Below, piece by piece: positions 35,608 through 45,285 of a stretch of 64,000 nt of DNA; the stretch's first letter is position 1, and every line of letters starts with the position of its first letter. The notes beneath the pieces were generated by a model that was not told the DNA's origin, did not search any database, and worked only from the letters and a program-made list of their open reading frames with translations. The stretch comes from Catalimonadaceae bacterium JC749. Its GTDB lineage: Bacteria > Bacteroidota > Bacteroidia > Cytophagales > Cyclobacteriaceae. The stretch covers positions 434,001-498,000 of the forward strand of contig JAJNNC010000001.1 of assembly GCA_021730635.1 (NCBI GenBank), given 5' to 3'. A program made the translations under genes and the position numbers.

Positions 35608-36927
35608 TTATATATTATTATTTTCAATGATTTTGCCGCTCAGCCGCAGCAACTCAATCTCTGCAATTTTAGTAGAATATACAGCATTGATCAGGCGGCT
35701 TTCAGCTTCTACCGCATTCTGCTGTACTTCCCGCAATTCGAGATTACTGGTATTGCCTAACCGATATCGTTCTAAGGCAATTTGCGTATTCTGTTTGGCA
35801 ACGTCCAGATTTTCCTGTTCCAATTCAAGAAGTGCCATGCTGTTCTTGTAATCCATAAAGTTTTTCTCTAACTCTGCCAGCAGAGACTGCTTGATGTTTT
35901 CTGTTTGCAAAGCGAAGCTTTCTGCGGTAATCCGCGCATTTTGCACTTCTCTTTTTCTGTTGAACCCATCAAAGATGGTCCAGCTGCCAGTCACGCCATA
36001 ATATGGTCCGTTAGACTTTCGCAGCAGCACAAAACCTGCCTGTGCCTCCAGTGAGTTATAATTATAGCCGCCATTCAAAGAGATGGTAGGAAAATACTGA
36101 GTACGCAGCCGTTTAGTCTCCAAATAGGCTATATGCTGATTACGCTGAGCCAATAAAAGATTTGGATTGCTGCTGATGATCGTGTTTTTTAACTCCTCCA
36201 TGCTCAGCATCATATTGGGATCTATCTGGTCTGGCACCGAAAAATCTGCCTCGGGAGGTCTATTTAACAGATTGTTTAGCTCAACCTTTGCATTGTATAA
36301 CACTTCCTCTTGCTGAATCAGTGCCGACTTATCCGCGTTATAATCTACCTGAGCCGTAAGGAATTCTAACTTTGAAGCCTTTCCCACCTTGTATCTTGCC
36401 TCAGCAATATCCATTCTTTCCTGAGAAAGCGCCAACGATTCCTGAAATACTTTCTGCTGTGCTTTTACTAAAATAACTGTATAGAAGGCACTACTGATTT
36501 CAGCTATTTTATTTTCCACCACTACTTCTGTGTTGAGGGTCTGTGCCTGCTCTTGTTCTTCCAACTGTTGCAAACGGACGAACATTTCGGTACCATCAAA
36601 AACTATCCAGTTGAGGTAGGCAGAAGCTGCCAAATTAGTAGACTGTGCATTGCTGGCATTCTGCTCCCGACCATCTGCAAATCGCTGGTTGGTTCTTTGT
36701 ATTTCTTTGATTAATGATCCGTCTACCCCTACCACAGGCAAAAGGTTGTACACCCCTAAATCCTGATTGTTTTCAGCAATTTTCTGCTCATTCCTGGCAA
36801 TACGTATATCAAAATTATTTTCCAGTCCTATTTGAATAGCCCTGGACAAAGAAAGTGAATCCTGAGCGAATAACAACATAGGTTGGCATAGCGCCACTAC
36901 GCTGAGTATCAATCCTAATAATTTCAT
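35608..36927 (-). CDS. TolC-family outer-membrane efflux protein
   Basis: A 439-residue outer-membrane protein with a signal peptide (KLLGLILSVVALCQPMLLFA). The rest is two TolC repeats: LSRAIQIGLENNFDIRIARNE at residues 26-46 and the equivalent PNLLLAQRNQHIAYLETKRLR later, each followed by long coiled-coil helices (ENIKQSLLAELEKNF and SRLINAVYSTKIAEIELLRL). It forms the trimeric channel for the RND pump. It lies 33 bp downstream of the pump gene. Confidence 0.92.
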   Translation of the reverse strand: MKLLGLILSVVALCQPMLLFAQDSLSLSRAIQIGLENNFDIRIARNEQKIAENNQDLGVYNLLPVVGVDGSLIKEIQRTNQRFADGREQNASNAQSTNLAASAYLNWIVFDGTEMFVRLQQLEEQEQAQTLNTEVVVENKIAEISSAFYTVILVKAQQKVFQESLALSQERMDIAEARYKVGKASKLEFLTAQVDYNADKSALIQQEEVLYNAKVELNNLLNRPPEADFSVPDQIDPNMMLSMEELKNTIISSNPNLLLAQRNQHIAYLETKRLRTQYFPTISLNGGYNYNSLEAQAGFVLLRKSNGPYYGVTGSWTIFDGFNRKREVQNARITAESFALQTENIKQSLLAELEKNFMDYKNSMALLELEQENLDVAKQNTQIALERYRLGNTSNLELREVQQNAVEAESRLINAVYSTKIAEIELLRLSGKIIENNNI

Positions 36928-36960
36928 AAATTATGCAATCCTGATGAGGTTGTGAAAATT

Positions 36961-39900
36961 TTACTGGCCACTTGCCTTTTGCATTTTTCCGGTTTCCCGC
37001 GACATATAAGTGTAGATCACTGGTATAATGAAGAGTGTTAGCACTAAAGAAAACAATAGACCACCAATGATAGCCACCCCCATGGGAATACGGCTGGTAG
37101 AAGCAGCCCCCAGTGCCAGGGCAATAGGCAGTGCTCCCAATATGGTAGCCAGGCTAGTCATTAAGATAGGCCTTAGCCGGAGTGTAGCCGCTTCTATGAC
37201 CGCTTCCAGTTTGTTCAAACCTTCCTCCTTCCGCTGATTGGCAAACTCCACAATCAAGATACCGTTTTTGGTCACAATACCGATCAGGACGATAATACCA
37301 ATTTCACTGAAAATGTTGAGTGTATGGCCCAGCAGCCATAGCGTGAGTACAGCACCTGCCAAAGCGAGGGGTACGGTAAACATAATAATCAACGGATCAA
37401 TGAAACTTTCAAACTGAGCGGCCAGCACCAAATAAATCAATACCAAAGCCAAGCCAAAAGCAAAGTACAAGCTGCCTGAGCTTTCTTCATAGTCTTTAGA
37501 GGTTCCTGACAAAGCGGTTGAAAAAGAATCATCCAACACCTGATCGGCTATTTCATCCATCACACCAATGCCCTGCCCTAAGGTGTATCCCGCTGCCGGT
37601 TGTGCCGATACAGTCGCAGAAATATAACGATTGTAACGATACAGCTGTGGAGATGAACTTTGCGTTTCCAGTGTCACCAGGTTGTTCATCGTAATCAGTT
37701 CTCCCTCAGCATTTCTCACGCTGATGGATTGCAAGTCCAGAGGTTCATCCCTATTGGTACGGCTGGCTTCTCCGATGATCTGGTATTGCTGACCGTTTTG
37801 CACGAAATAATCGAAGCGTTGTCCGCTAAAATACAGTTGAATAATTTCGGCAATGTCTCTCACGGAAATTCCCAAAGCTCTGGCCCGTTCCCGGTCAATA
37901 GATACGGCTAATTCAGGTTTACTGAATTTGAGGTCTAAATCCACTGCTTCAAAGGCAGGATGCTGGGAGGCTTTTTCCACAAAGGTTGGCAGTATCTCCT
38001 TCAATCGCTCAATATTGGGTGCCTGAATTACATATTGCACCGGTAGTCCACTGGAGCGACCTATCTGAATGGTCTGTTCCTGCACCACAAAGGAGCGGGC
38101 GAAGTTCATGTCTCTGACAGTAGAAGTGAGCTGCTGGGCAATCTCCTGCTGAGACCTTTCTCTTTCTCCCGGCTGAGCCAAAGTGATCCGTACAAAAGAG
38201 CTATTGACTGAAGTGCTGGCGCCAAATCCGGGTGAGGTGACCGCGACCAAGGCATCTTTTTCCTGCAGAGTATCTACTACATTCAGCAATTCCAACACAT
38301 ATTCATCCATGAGCTCAAAGGAAGTTCCCTCCGGTGCGGTAGACATGATTCTGATCCTGCTTTTGTCCTCCTGAGGCGCTAACTCCGATGGAAGGAAGGA
38401 CCCAATGAGCACGATCATCCCCAGCGAAACGACCATTACTACAATAGCCACCCACCGAAGTTGCATAAACCTGGTAAGCGCATTGTTGTAGCCGGACGTC
38501 ATCCGGGTAAAGAACCTTTCTGTCACGAGAAAAAACTTACCCGTACGCTCTTTTTTCTTCAGCAGGCGCGAGCTCATCATGGGTGTGAGGGTGAGCGACA
38601 CAAAAGCGGATATCAATACTGAACCAGCTACCACCACGCCAAATTCGCGGAAAAGACGTCCCGTTACCCCTTCCAGGAAAATGATTGGTAAGAATACGGC
38701 TGCTAATGTGACCGTTGTAGAGATAATGGCAAAGTATATTTCATTAGAACCCTGGTGGGCTGCTTTTTTGGGGGGTAACCCACTTTCAATTTTCTGATAG
38801 ATATTTTCCAACACCACAATGGCATCATCCACAACCAGTCCGGTAGCCAGCACAATACCCAACAAAGTCAGGATATTAATGGAAAAGCCGGCGACGTACA
38901 TGATGAAGAAGGCGCCAATCAGCGAAATAGGAATTGCGATGGCTGGAATCAAGGTAGTTCGCCAGTCACGCAGAAACAAGAAGATAACTATGACTACCAA
39001 CCCAAAGGCAATGATGATCGTTTCTTCCACCTCGGTAATGGCTTTCCGTATGGTGGTAGTAGTATCTATCGCATAACCAAATTTCAGGTCATCCGGCAGC
39101 TCACCTTTAATCTGATCGACTCTTTTATAAAACTCATCGGCAATAGCGATATAGTTGGCTCCTGGCTGTGGTGTAACGGCAATCCCTACCATAGGGATTT
39201 TATTATTACCCCGCAACAGTGTCCTTTCATTTTCTGCCGACAGCACCGCACGGCCAATATCTTTAAACTTCACCACGGCCCCCTCTGCTTCTTTGATGAT
39301 CATCTCATTGAAATCCTCCTCTGTCACGAGCCGGCCCTGGGTACGAATGGTCAGTTCGCTGCCATATCCTTCTATCTTTCCGGATGGTAATTCTACGTTC
39401 TGCTGTAACAGTGCACTTCTCACATCCAGGGGTGTCAGTTGATAAGCCTCCAGTTTGGCAGGATCCATTTGCAGGCGCATGGCATATTTTTTCTCACCCC
39501 AGATACGGATATTACTGATACCCGGAATGGTTTGCAGCCTTTCTTTGAAGATGTTGTCAGCAACATCGGTCAGTTCCAGCAGCGTCCGTTGGTTGCTTTG
39601 GATGGTAAGTGCCAGGATAGTGGTAGCATCCGCATCCGCTTTACTCACGACGGGAGGATCGGCATCGGGCGGTAAGTTTTGTCTGGCTTGAGACACCCTG
39701 TCACGAACGTCATTAGCAGCAGCCTCCAGGTCTTCACTCAATTCAAACTCTACCGTGATGGAACTACGCCCGTCGCTACTGATAGAAGAAAGGGAGCGTA
39801 TACCGGAAATCCCATTGATACTTTCTTCAAGAGGTTCGGTAATCTGGGATTCAATCACATCCGCATTGGCACCGGTATAATTGGTCTGGACAGATACGAT

Positions 39901-40029
39901 GGGAGGATCTACGCTAGGGTATTCTCTGACCCCCAGATAGGTAAACCCAATCACCCCAAACAGAATGATCACAATAGACATGACCGTGGCCAATACGGGG
40001 CGATTAATACTAACAGAGGATAGGTTCAT
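36961..40029 (-). CDS. RND-family multidrug efflux permease (HAE-1 type)
   Basis: A 1022-residue proton-driven pump with the classic RND topology: first TM helix at residues 8-28, a large periplasmic loop, six TM helices, a second TM1-like segment and periplasmic loop, and a final TM bundle. The proton relay Asp pair is in GLVVDDAIVVLENI (TM4). Other AcrB-like landmarks are FTYLGVREYPSVDPP, IRIWGEKKYAMRLQMDP and ITKNGILIVEFANQ. Co-transcribed with its adaptor (5 bp upstream) and TolC partner. It is AcrB/MexB-like rather than a metal pump, as no CusA-type Met motif was noted. Confidence 0.94.
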   Translation of the reverse strand: MNLSSVSINRPVLATVMSIVIILFGVIGFTYLGVREYPSVDPPIVSVQTNYTGANADVIESQITEPLEESINGISGIRSLSSISSDGRSSITVEFELSEDLEAAANDVRDRVSQARQNLPPDADPPVVSKADADATTILALTIQSNQRTLLELTDVADNIFKERLQTIPGISNIRIWGEKKYAMRLQMDPAKLEAYQLTPLDVRSALLQQNVELPSGKIEGYGSELTIRTQGRLVTEEDFNEMIIKEAEGAVVKFKDIGRAVLSAENERTLLRGNNKIPMVGIAVTPQPGANYIAIADEFYKRVDQIKGELPDDLKFGYAIDTTTTIRKAITEVEETIIIAFGLVVIVIFLFLRDWRTTLIPAIAIPISLIGAFFIMYVAGFSINILTLLGIVLATGLVVDDAIVVLENIYQKIESGLPPKKAAHQGSNEIYFAIISTTVTLAAVFLPIIFLEGVTGRLFREFGVVVAGSVLISAFVSLTLTPMMSSRLLKKKERTGKFFLVTERFFTRMTSGYNNALTRFMQLRWVAIVVMVVSLGMIVLIGSFLPSELAPQEDKSRIRIMSTAPEGTSFELMDEYVLELLNVVDTLQEKDALVAVTSPGFGASTSVNSSFVRITLAQPGERERSQQEIAQQLTSTVRDMNFARSFVVQEQTIQIGRSSGLPVQYVIQAPNIERLKEILPTFVEKASQHPAFEAVDLDLKFSKPELAVSIDRERARALGISVRDIAEIIQLYFSGQRFDYFVQNGQQYQIIGEASRTNRDEPLDLQSISVRNAEGELITMNNLVTLETQSSSPQLYRYNRYISATVSAQPAAGYTLGQGIGVMDEIADQVLDDSFSTALSGTSKDYEESSGSLYFAFGLALVLIYLVLAAQFESFIDPLIIMFTVPLALAGAVLTLWLLGHTLNIFSEIGIIVLIGIVTKNGILIVEFANQRKEEGLNKLEAVIEAATLRLRPILMTSLATILGALPIALALGAASTSRIPMGVAIIGGLLFSLVLTLFIIPVIYTYMSRETGKMQKASGQ

Positions 40030-40034
40030 AGATA

Positions 40035-41150
40035 TTATAAGGCTACATTGGGTTGTTCAATATCGATTTCTAATTTCGGCTCCTTAAATTCTTTAAACTT
40101 CAGCTCCATCCCTTCCTGAATGGACATCAATCCGGTAAGCACTACTGTGTCCTTCGGTTCCAGCCCTTCGGTGATCTGCACTACCCTCTCTGTCCGGATC
40201 CCTGTCTTTACTCTTTGAGATTTGGCTTTTCCACCCCTGGAAATAAAAACTTTCTGCCCTTCAAGCTCTGTGACAATGGCCTCAGTAGGCACCAAAATGG
40301 CATTATCAAAGGTTTTCAATACTACCTCAACCTTGGCGAAGGCACCGGGCTTGAGCACATTGTTAGGATTACTACTTCTTGCCCTGACTCTTACCGTACG
40401 GGTATTGACATCTATTTTAGCGTCTACCGCATATACCTGTGCACTGTAGGTATCCCCTAACCCCGTAACATGAAAGTTTACTTTGCTCCCTTCGCTGATA
40501 TCCCCTACATATTGCTCAGGGACTGAGAATTCAACTTTTATCGGGTCAATTTGTTGGATGGAAGCGATTAAACTGGAGGGAGATACATACCCACCCTCGC
40601 TGATGTAGCGCAGCCCTATAACACCGGTGAAGGGAGCCAGTATGTTGGTTTTAGCAATTTGAGTCTGAATTAAATCTACTTCTGCTTCCAGTGTATTCAA
40701 TTGGTTGAGTGCAATATCATACTCTTCCTGGCTGACGGCGTCAATGTCTAACAATTGCTTTTGTCTGGATTCTTCACTTTGTAGCAGTTTTTCCTGTACT
40801 TTTAATTTTTTAAGTTGGGCATTCAGCTCGCTGGCATCAATTTTAGCCAATACCTGCCCTTTTTTTACCCGGCTTCCTTCTTCAAAGTTAAGTGCTACCA
40901 CCCGACCAGAAACTTCAGGACGTATTTCCACTTCTTCGTTAGGCAGCAAAGTACCTGTAGAAAAGATTTTATCTTCTATCTTATCCGTTTGCAATACCAA
41001 AGCTTCTACGGAGAGACCCATTCTCTGGGCTCCTTGTGAAGCCGGTTGATTTGCTTTTTCTTCTTTAGAACAGCTTTGCAAAACCAACACCAAAGCCAGT
41101 ACACCATGAAGGAACAGTCTGTTGTTAATGAGAAATTTAGTTATTTTCAT
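40035..41150 (-). CDS. RND efflux periplasmic adaptor (membrane fusion protein), lipoprotein
   Basis: A 371-residue adaptor. The signal peptide ends in LVLVLQSC (lipobox). VSGRVVALNFEEGSRVKKGQVLAKIDASELNAQL is a split lipoyl/barrel-sandwich half and LAPFTGVIGLRYISEGGYVSPSS its other half, with a coiled-coil hairpin between them; a beta-barrel and membrane-proximal domain follow (KVNFHVTGLGDTYSAQVYAVD). Start at 41150 is an ATG giving an ideal signal peptide; the frame could also open at a GTG at 41162. It overlaps the MarR gene end by 14 bp, tying it to regulator control. Confidence 0.93.
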   Translation of the reverse strand: MKITKFLINNRLFLHGVLALVLVLQSCSKEEKANQPASQGAQRMGLSVEALVLQTDKIEDKIFSTGTLLPNEEVEIRPEVSGRVVALNFEEGSRVKKGQVLAKIDASELNAQLKKLKVQEKLLQSEESRQKQLLDIDAVSQEEYDIALNQLNTLEAEVDLIQTQIAKTNILAPFTGVIGLRYISEGGYVSPSSLIASIQQIDPIKVEFSVPEQYVGDISEGSKVNFHVTGLGDTYSAQVYAVDAKIDVNTRTVRVRARSSNPNNVLKPGAFAKVEVVLKTFDNAILVPTEAIVTELEGQKVFISRGGKAKSQRVKTGIRTERVVQITEGLEPKDTVVLTGLMSIQEGMELKFKEFKEPKLEIDIEQPNVAL

Positions 41151-41655
41151 GCTGAGGTTCACTTTTTTTCTTAGGGCTGATTCGATTGAATTTTAAATGA
41201 ATATCTATAGCAGGAATTGCTGACAAATTATTACTGATGGTGGTGATATAATGATAAAAATTAGCAATGTCTTCAGGCTGTAATCCATCAAACGCTGCCT
41301 GATTCGTCTCATAAAATGCTTTTTTTATGTGAGGAATAATCTCTTTCCCCTGAGCCGTTACCTCCAGAAGATGCTCTCTTCTGTCGTTGGGATTACGTCT
41401 ACGCTTGACACATCCTTTCTTCGATAAGTAATCGATAATCCGCACCATAGATACTTTATCTATACCCAGCTTTTCCGCCAGCATCTGCTGTGTGATCTGC
41501 TTCTCATTTTCTGCAATCACGATCAGCGTATAAAAATAGCGGTCAACAGGTAAGTTCTGTAATCTTTCGGATACAATGCCGAAATACCGTTTGGCAATAG
41601 CCGTCAGGTTTTTAGTGAAAGGAAAATCCTTTGAGAATTCTTTTTCGGGCATCAC
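41137..41655 (-). CDS. MarR-family transcriptional regulator
   Basis: A 172-residue dimeric winged-helix regulator. Dimerisation helices surround a central winged helix: QITQQMLAEKLGIDKVSMVRIIDYLSKKGCVKR is helix-turn-helix plus, followed by the wing RRNPNDRREHLLEVTAQG. MarR proteins usually repress and are released by phenolic or quinone-like ligands. It is first in the operon with the RND genes, and a palindrome (AGTAACAGTTACT) sits in its own promoter, so autoregulation is likely. Two ATGs occur at the start (41655 and 41652). Confidence 0.93.
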   Translation of the reverse strand: MMPEKEFSKDFPFTKNLTAIAKRYFGIVSERLQNLPVDRYFYTLIVIAENEKQITQQMLAEKLGIDKVSMVRIIDYLSKKGCVKRRRNPNDRREHLLEVTAQGKEIIPHIKKAFYETNQAAFDGLQPEDIANFYHYITTISNNLSAIPAIDIHLKFNRISPKKKSEPQHENN

Positions 41656-41664
41656 GGTTCAATG

Positions 41665-41692
41665 CAAAGTAAGTAACAGTTACTGTAAGCAA
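41665..41692 (-). promoter_or_regulatory. MarR-operon promoter with palindromic operator in the spacer
   Basis: On the minus strand TTG (41692-41690), 18 bases, then TACTTTG (41671-41665). The palindrome AGTAACAGTTACT (41672-41684) fills most of the spacer and touches the -7 box. Its position would let a bound dimer block RNA polymerase, as is typical for MarR autorepression. The start codon is only about 9 bp downstream, so the transcript has a very short leader. Confidence 0.55.
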
Positions 41693-41772
41693 TATTAACT
41701 ATTGTAAATACCATAAAATCTGGAAAAAAGTTGTTATGTCTGGCAGGTCTGAAAGATGAAATCTACCAAATG

Positions 41773-42321
41773 TCAAAACAAATCTACCAATCGGTAATAA
41801 TCCACCATGGTTTTCCGGAAGGCTTCACGTTCGTCATCATTCTGGAGAAGAGGAAATCTCTCCTGATTGTTTATGATAAATAACTGCTGTGCACCGAGAA
41901 GGCTGTTATACAGTTGACTGGCAAATTCGAAATGGGCTTCTTTATTGCCATTCATAAAGTAAAATATGCCATCTTCCTGTCGAACAGTATCTTGCCAAAT
42001 GACCTGTATGGTATCTATGTGTTGAAAGAAAGGGTTAGGCTCTACCAGCAGGTAAGCCTCGTCGAATCTCCAGTTGACAGCAATGGCTAAATTCACTATA
42101 GGCTGACTTTCTGCTTCGCTGCGCTCTTTGATCCGGTAAACATCGAGTTTAGCTTCCTCCATCACTGTTTTGTCATAATAAAGTTGCCTTACGTTTCTGA
42201 AAAAAAGCTCGGAGGCATCGGAGGTCGTAAACTTCACCTGTTCAGACGCAACCTTTCTTTGTTTGTCGGGATTACAAGCCAACACAGTAAAAGCAAAAAA
42301 AATCCATACAAATCTACTCAC
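41773..42321 (-). CDS. Hypothetical lipoprotein, 182 aa
   Basis: With a GTG start at 42321 the product begins MSRFVWIFFAFTVLACN, an ideal lipoprotein signal (lipobox TVLAC). The longer frame from an ATG at 42378 would start in a short repeat-like tract (GATTGAGTGATTACATGATGG) and is less likely. The mature part has mixed helices and strands (LFFRNVRQLYYDKT, FFQHIDTIQVIWQDTVRQEDG, QLFIINNQERFPLL) and no recognised motif. Its neighbours give no functional hint. Confidence 0.65.
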   Translation of the reverse strand: MSRFVWIFFAFTVLACNPDKQRKVASEQVKFTTSDASELFFRNVRQLYYDKTVMEEAKLDVYRIKERSEAESQPIVNLAIAVNWRFDEAYLLVEPNPFFQHIDTIQVIWQDTVRQEDGIFYFMNGNKEAHFEFASQLYNSLLGAQQLFIINNQERFPLLQNDDEREAFRKTMVDYYRLVDLF

Positions 42322-42433
42322 AGGTGATACCTGAATGATTGAGTGATTACATGATGGAAGATTGTACGGATCATTCATATTTACTTGAGATTACTATTTT
42401 TCCTATTTTATACGGTGGTTGATGGTAAAAAAA

Positions 42434-43048
42434 TCAGGATTTTCTTAACACTAAGGTGCTCATGCTTCGGGCATCTTCTACCAGCACCGTCTTCAGAGGT
42501 TCTATCCAGTGAAAGGAAAAATCGCGGGTAAGTTGCTCGAGAAGCGGACGGGTAAGGAGAAAACGCTCCGATCCATCGGGCAAATAATACCTTCCTTCTC
42601 CCGTTTGTTTGGCTTGCGCTTCCATACCAAAAAGGGAAGCCATACGAATAAACAAAAGCCCCTCCCGGCGGAGTACACGCCACAGTTCCTGAAACATCTG
42701 CCAGAAAGCCTCAGTATGGTCAGCAAAGTGCAATACCGCGCTGGAAATGACGCCATCAAAGCTTTCCGGCGGAAAAGGAAGACGTGACAGTTCATCTTCT
42801 ATGAATTTTTCAGGATCAAAGTCGGGATGCAGCGATTTGCCCATCATGCAAAGCATCCGAAGCGCCGAAGCGTCTCTGTCTACCCCCCAGGTTTCAAAGC
42901 CATTCCGGATAAAATAGATCAGGTTGCGGCCTTCTCCACAGCCAGCATCCAGCAGGCGCATTGGTTTCTGAAAACGACCTTTTAAAATTTGATCGAGCAA
43001 ATAAATATCAATATTGCCCAGTGCCTGGTTCAGTGTTGTGTAATGCAA
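42434..43048 (-). CDS. Class I SAM-dependent methyltransferase
   Basis: A 204-residue methyltransferase with motif I RLLDAGCGEGRNLIYFI (SAM binding), an acidic residue at the end of beta2 (TWGVDRDASAL) and post-I LPFPPESFDGVISSAVLHFAD. The overall pattern is like TehB or UbiE-type small-molecule methyltransferases. The substrate is unknown. It is monocistronic and divergent from the VOC gene, which starts about 100 bp away. Confidence 0.88.
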   Translation of the reverse strand: MHYTTLNQALGNIDIYLLDQILKGRFQKPMRLLDAGCGEGRNLIYFIRNGFETWGVDRDASALRMLCMMGKSLHPDFDPEKFIEDELSRLPFPPESFDGVISSAVLHFADHTEAFWQMFQELWRVLRREGLLFIRMASLFGMEAQAKQTGEGRYYLPDGSERFLLTRPLLEQLTRDFSFHWIEPLKTVLVEDARSMSTLVLRKS

Positions 43049-43098
43049 AATAGTATCACTTTATTTTATCCTAATGCAGAATCTCGAGAATTGGTTTA

Positions 43099-43106
43099 TA
43101 TCTTTG
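43099..43106 (+). promoter_or_regulatory. Putative -7 box for the VOC-family gene
   Basis: TATCTTTG matches TAnnTTTG exactly, giving a leader of about 45 bases to the VOC start codon. No good -33 element. Confidence 0.4.
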
Positions 43107-43154
43107 AGATTCTAGCGATAAGTTTTAAGATTCACAGGAAATTTAGCAATAAAG

Positions 43155-43577
43155 ATGACAGAAAATCCTCCTTTTCATTTGGCCTTCCCGGTAGCCAGCC
43201 TGATAGAAACCCGGGATTTTTATGAGGGCCTACTGGGCTGTAGTGTAGGCAGAACCTCTGATAAATGGATTGACTTTAATTTTTTCGGCCACCAGATCAC
43301 TGCCCATTTAAAACCGGAGGAAACCTCCCAGGCACATGCCAATGAGGTAGATGGAGATCAGGTACCGGTACGTCATTTCGGTGTTATTCTGTTGTGGGAT
43401 CAGTGGGAAAAACTAGCTGAAAAGCTGCAGCGCGAAGGCATAGCATTTATCATAGAACCTCATGTCCGCTTCCAAGGACAAATAGGAGAGCAGGCTACCA
43501 TGTTTTTTCTGGATCCTAGTGGAAACGCCCTGGAATTTAAATCCTTCAAAGACCAGCGCCGGATTTTTGCCACCTGA
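43155..43577 (+). CDS. VOC-family (glyoxalase/dioxygenase fold) protein
   Basis: A 140-residue protein of two paired beta-alpha-beta-beta-beta modules. It begins [22 protein letters not shown], a typical VOC entry with a His metal ligand, and ends with [15 protein letters not shown], the Glu-containing signature of glyoxalase I and dioxygenase relatives. H in [11 protein letters not shown] and VRHFGVIL offer other ligand candidates. It may be a lyase, dioxygenase or resistance protein; the family is too broad to name the reaction. Confidence 0.9.
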   Translation: MTENPPFHLAFPVASLIETRDFYEGLLGCSVGRTSDKWIDFNFFGHQITAHLKPEETSQAHANEVDGDQVPVRHFGVILLWDQWEKLAEKLQREGIAFIIEPHVRFQGQIGEQATMFFLDPSGNALEFKSFKDQRRIFAT

Positions 43578-43596
43578 TATTTCCCAGTTCCCGTTG

Positions 43597-44178
43597 TTAC
43601 ATATTGATGATAATTTCTTTTTTAGAGAGCACGATACTCCACATACCCAGAAATTGATTGGTATCTGCCGGGGATGGTTGTGAGGCAGCCAACATTTGCT
43701 GGAGTTCACTTTGCATCACCGGCTGGGTATACAGATAGCTTTCATCATCAATTCGCTGCACATTATGATCAATTTCCATCTCCTGCTCCACATTATAACG
43801 GTAGGCATCCAGTATTTGCTTTTCCAGGTCGCTGAGTTGTTGGGGCAATGTATCCTGCAAGGAAACCCATCGGATCTTGGCAGCGTAGGCACGCTCCAGG
43901 GAATCTACTGAACGGCTGGTTTCATTTTTAAAATAATCAGCTAATTTCTGCTCAGAGGGATTCTTCTGGTATTGGCGGATCAGAACCTGCTGAGCCATTT
44001 GTGCCAGGCTATCTCCCTGCCCATAAGCGGCTTCAATGATTTCTCCGGGTAATACATGTTTAATTTCTCTTTCTTTCATTTCCCTTCGTAAGGCCTCCCG
44101 GTCGACAGGTTTGTTGTCAGAAGAACCACAGGCAAAGAGAAATAATCCTATAATAAGGTGAACAATGACATACTTCAT
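43597..44178 (-). CDS. Hypothetical lipoprotein, 193 aa
   Basis: Signal peptide with lipobox (LFLFACGSS). The mature part is charged and largely helical (EALRREMKEREIKHVLPGEII, SLAQMAQQVLIRQYQKNPS, LEKQILDAYRYNVEQEMEID). No motif is recognised. It is 48 bp downstream of selD on the same strand, so read-through from the selenium operon is possible, but a functional link is not implied by sequence. Confidence 0.65.
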   Translation of the reverse strand: MKYVIVHLIIGLFLFACGSSDNKPVDREALRREMKEREIKHVLPGEIIEAAYGQGDSLAQMAQQVLIRQYQKNPSEQKLADYFKNETSRSVDSLERAYAAKIRWVSLQDTLPQQLSDLEKQILDAYRYNVEQEMEIDHNVQRIDDESYLYTQPVMQSELQQMLAASQPSPADTNQFLGMWSIVLSKKEIIINM

Positions 44179-44226
44179 GCTATCATAAACAGAAAAAGGA
44201 AGAGATTGTGTAGTGCAACATCAGAT

Positions 44227-45285
44227 TTATTCCACGCTAATGAGGGGCGTTTGCTTCTCAACAGTTTCCCCAAAAGGCATCAGATCAAGCTGAAGCGAAC
44301 GAGTCTCCTTTAAAAACGCGTCCACGTGCTCTTTCTGTACTACGACAAGCAAGCCTCCACTGGTTTGCGGGTCGCAGAGTATTGCTTTTTGCTCTTCTGT
44401 GATAGGACTGATCTGGTGTCCGTAACTATCCCAGTTGCGATAGGTTCCTCCCGGGATGCTCTTTTGTGCCAAATATTTTTCCAATACAGGAAACCGGGGT
44501 ACCTGCTCACTTTTTATCACAGCACTGACCTCACTCCCCTCACACACCTCACACAAATGTCCTAATAACCCAAAACCTGTCACGTCAGTCATGGCTTTAA
44601 CATAAGGTAACTGACCAAAATGGTAACCAGCCTCATTCAGCTGAAGCATGCTCTGGCGAGCAAGTGCCAAATCTTTTTCCTCTACTACCCCCTTTTTCTG
44701 GGCTGTGGTGAGAATCCCTACCCCCAAGGGTTTGGTCAGAAAAAGCTGACAGCCCGGCACCGCACTACTGTTTTTTTTCAGGTGTTCTATGTTGATCTGC
44801 CCTGTGACGGCCAGCCCAAAAACAGGCTCAGGGGCATCGATGCTATGACCGCCGGCCAAAGCAATACCTGCTCTTTGACAAGCCTCCCTGCTACCATGCA
44901 GTACCTGCCGGGCTACCTCCGGAGGAATTTTATTGACAGGCCAACCTAAAATAGCAATGGCCATGATGGGTTTACCTCCCATTGCATACACATCGCTGAT
45001 CGCGTTGACAGAAGCAATTTGACCGAAATCGTAGGGATCATCAACAATAGGCATGAAAAAGTCGGTCGTACTGATAATCGCCTGACCATTACCTATATCA
45101 TAAACAGCCGCATCGTCTTTGGTGCTGTTGCCTACCAGCAGGCGGGAATCCATCTGGACGGGATCCTTCCGGACGGGATCCTGATTTGCCAAAATACTTT
45201 CCAGTACTTTAGGAGAAATTTTGCAACCACAGCCAGCCCCATGACTGTACTGTGTGAGTTTCAAAGTGGTTGTATTTTCCATCAT
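44227..45285 (-). CDS. selD: Selenide, water dikinase (selenophosphate synthetase)
   Basis: A 352-residue enzyme making selenophosphate from selenide and ATP. The N-terminal [12 protein letters not shown] carries the catalytic Cys and Lys (a Cys-type, not selenocysteine, enzyme). [26 protein letters not shown] and [14 protein letters not shown] are the ATP and metal sites. Its start overlaps the selU stop (TAATG), so selU-selD are translationally coupled. Selenophosphate would supply the tRNA-modifying SelU next door. Confidence 0.96.
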   Translation of the reverse strand: MMENTTTLKLTQYSHGAGCGCKISPKVLESILANQDPVRKDPVQMDSRLLVGNSTKDDAAVYDIGNGQAIISTTDFFMPIVDDPYDFGQIASVNAISDVYAMGGKPIMAIAILGWPVNKIPPEVARQVLHGSREACQRAGIALAGGHSIDAPEPVFGLAVTGQINIEHLKKNSSAVPGCQLFLTKPLGVGILTTAQKKGVVEEKDLALARQSMLQLNEAGYHFGQLPYVKAMTDVTGFGLLGHLCEVCEGSEVSAVIKSEQVPRFPVLEKYLAQKSIPGGTYRNWDSYGHQISPITEEQKAILCDPQTSGGLLVVVQKEHVDAFLKETRSLQLDLMPFGETVEKQTPLISVE

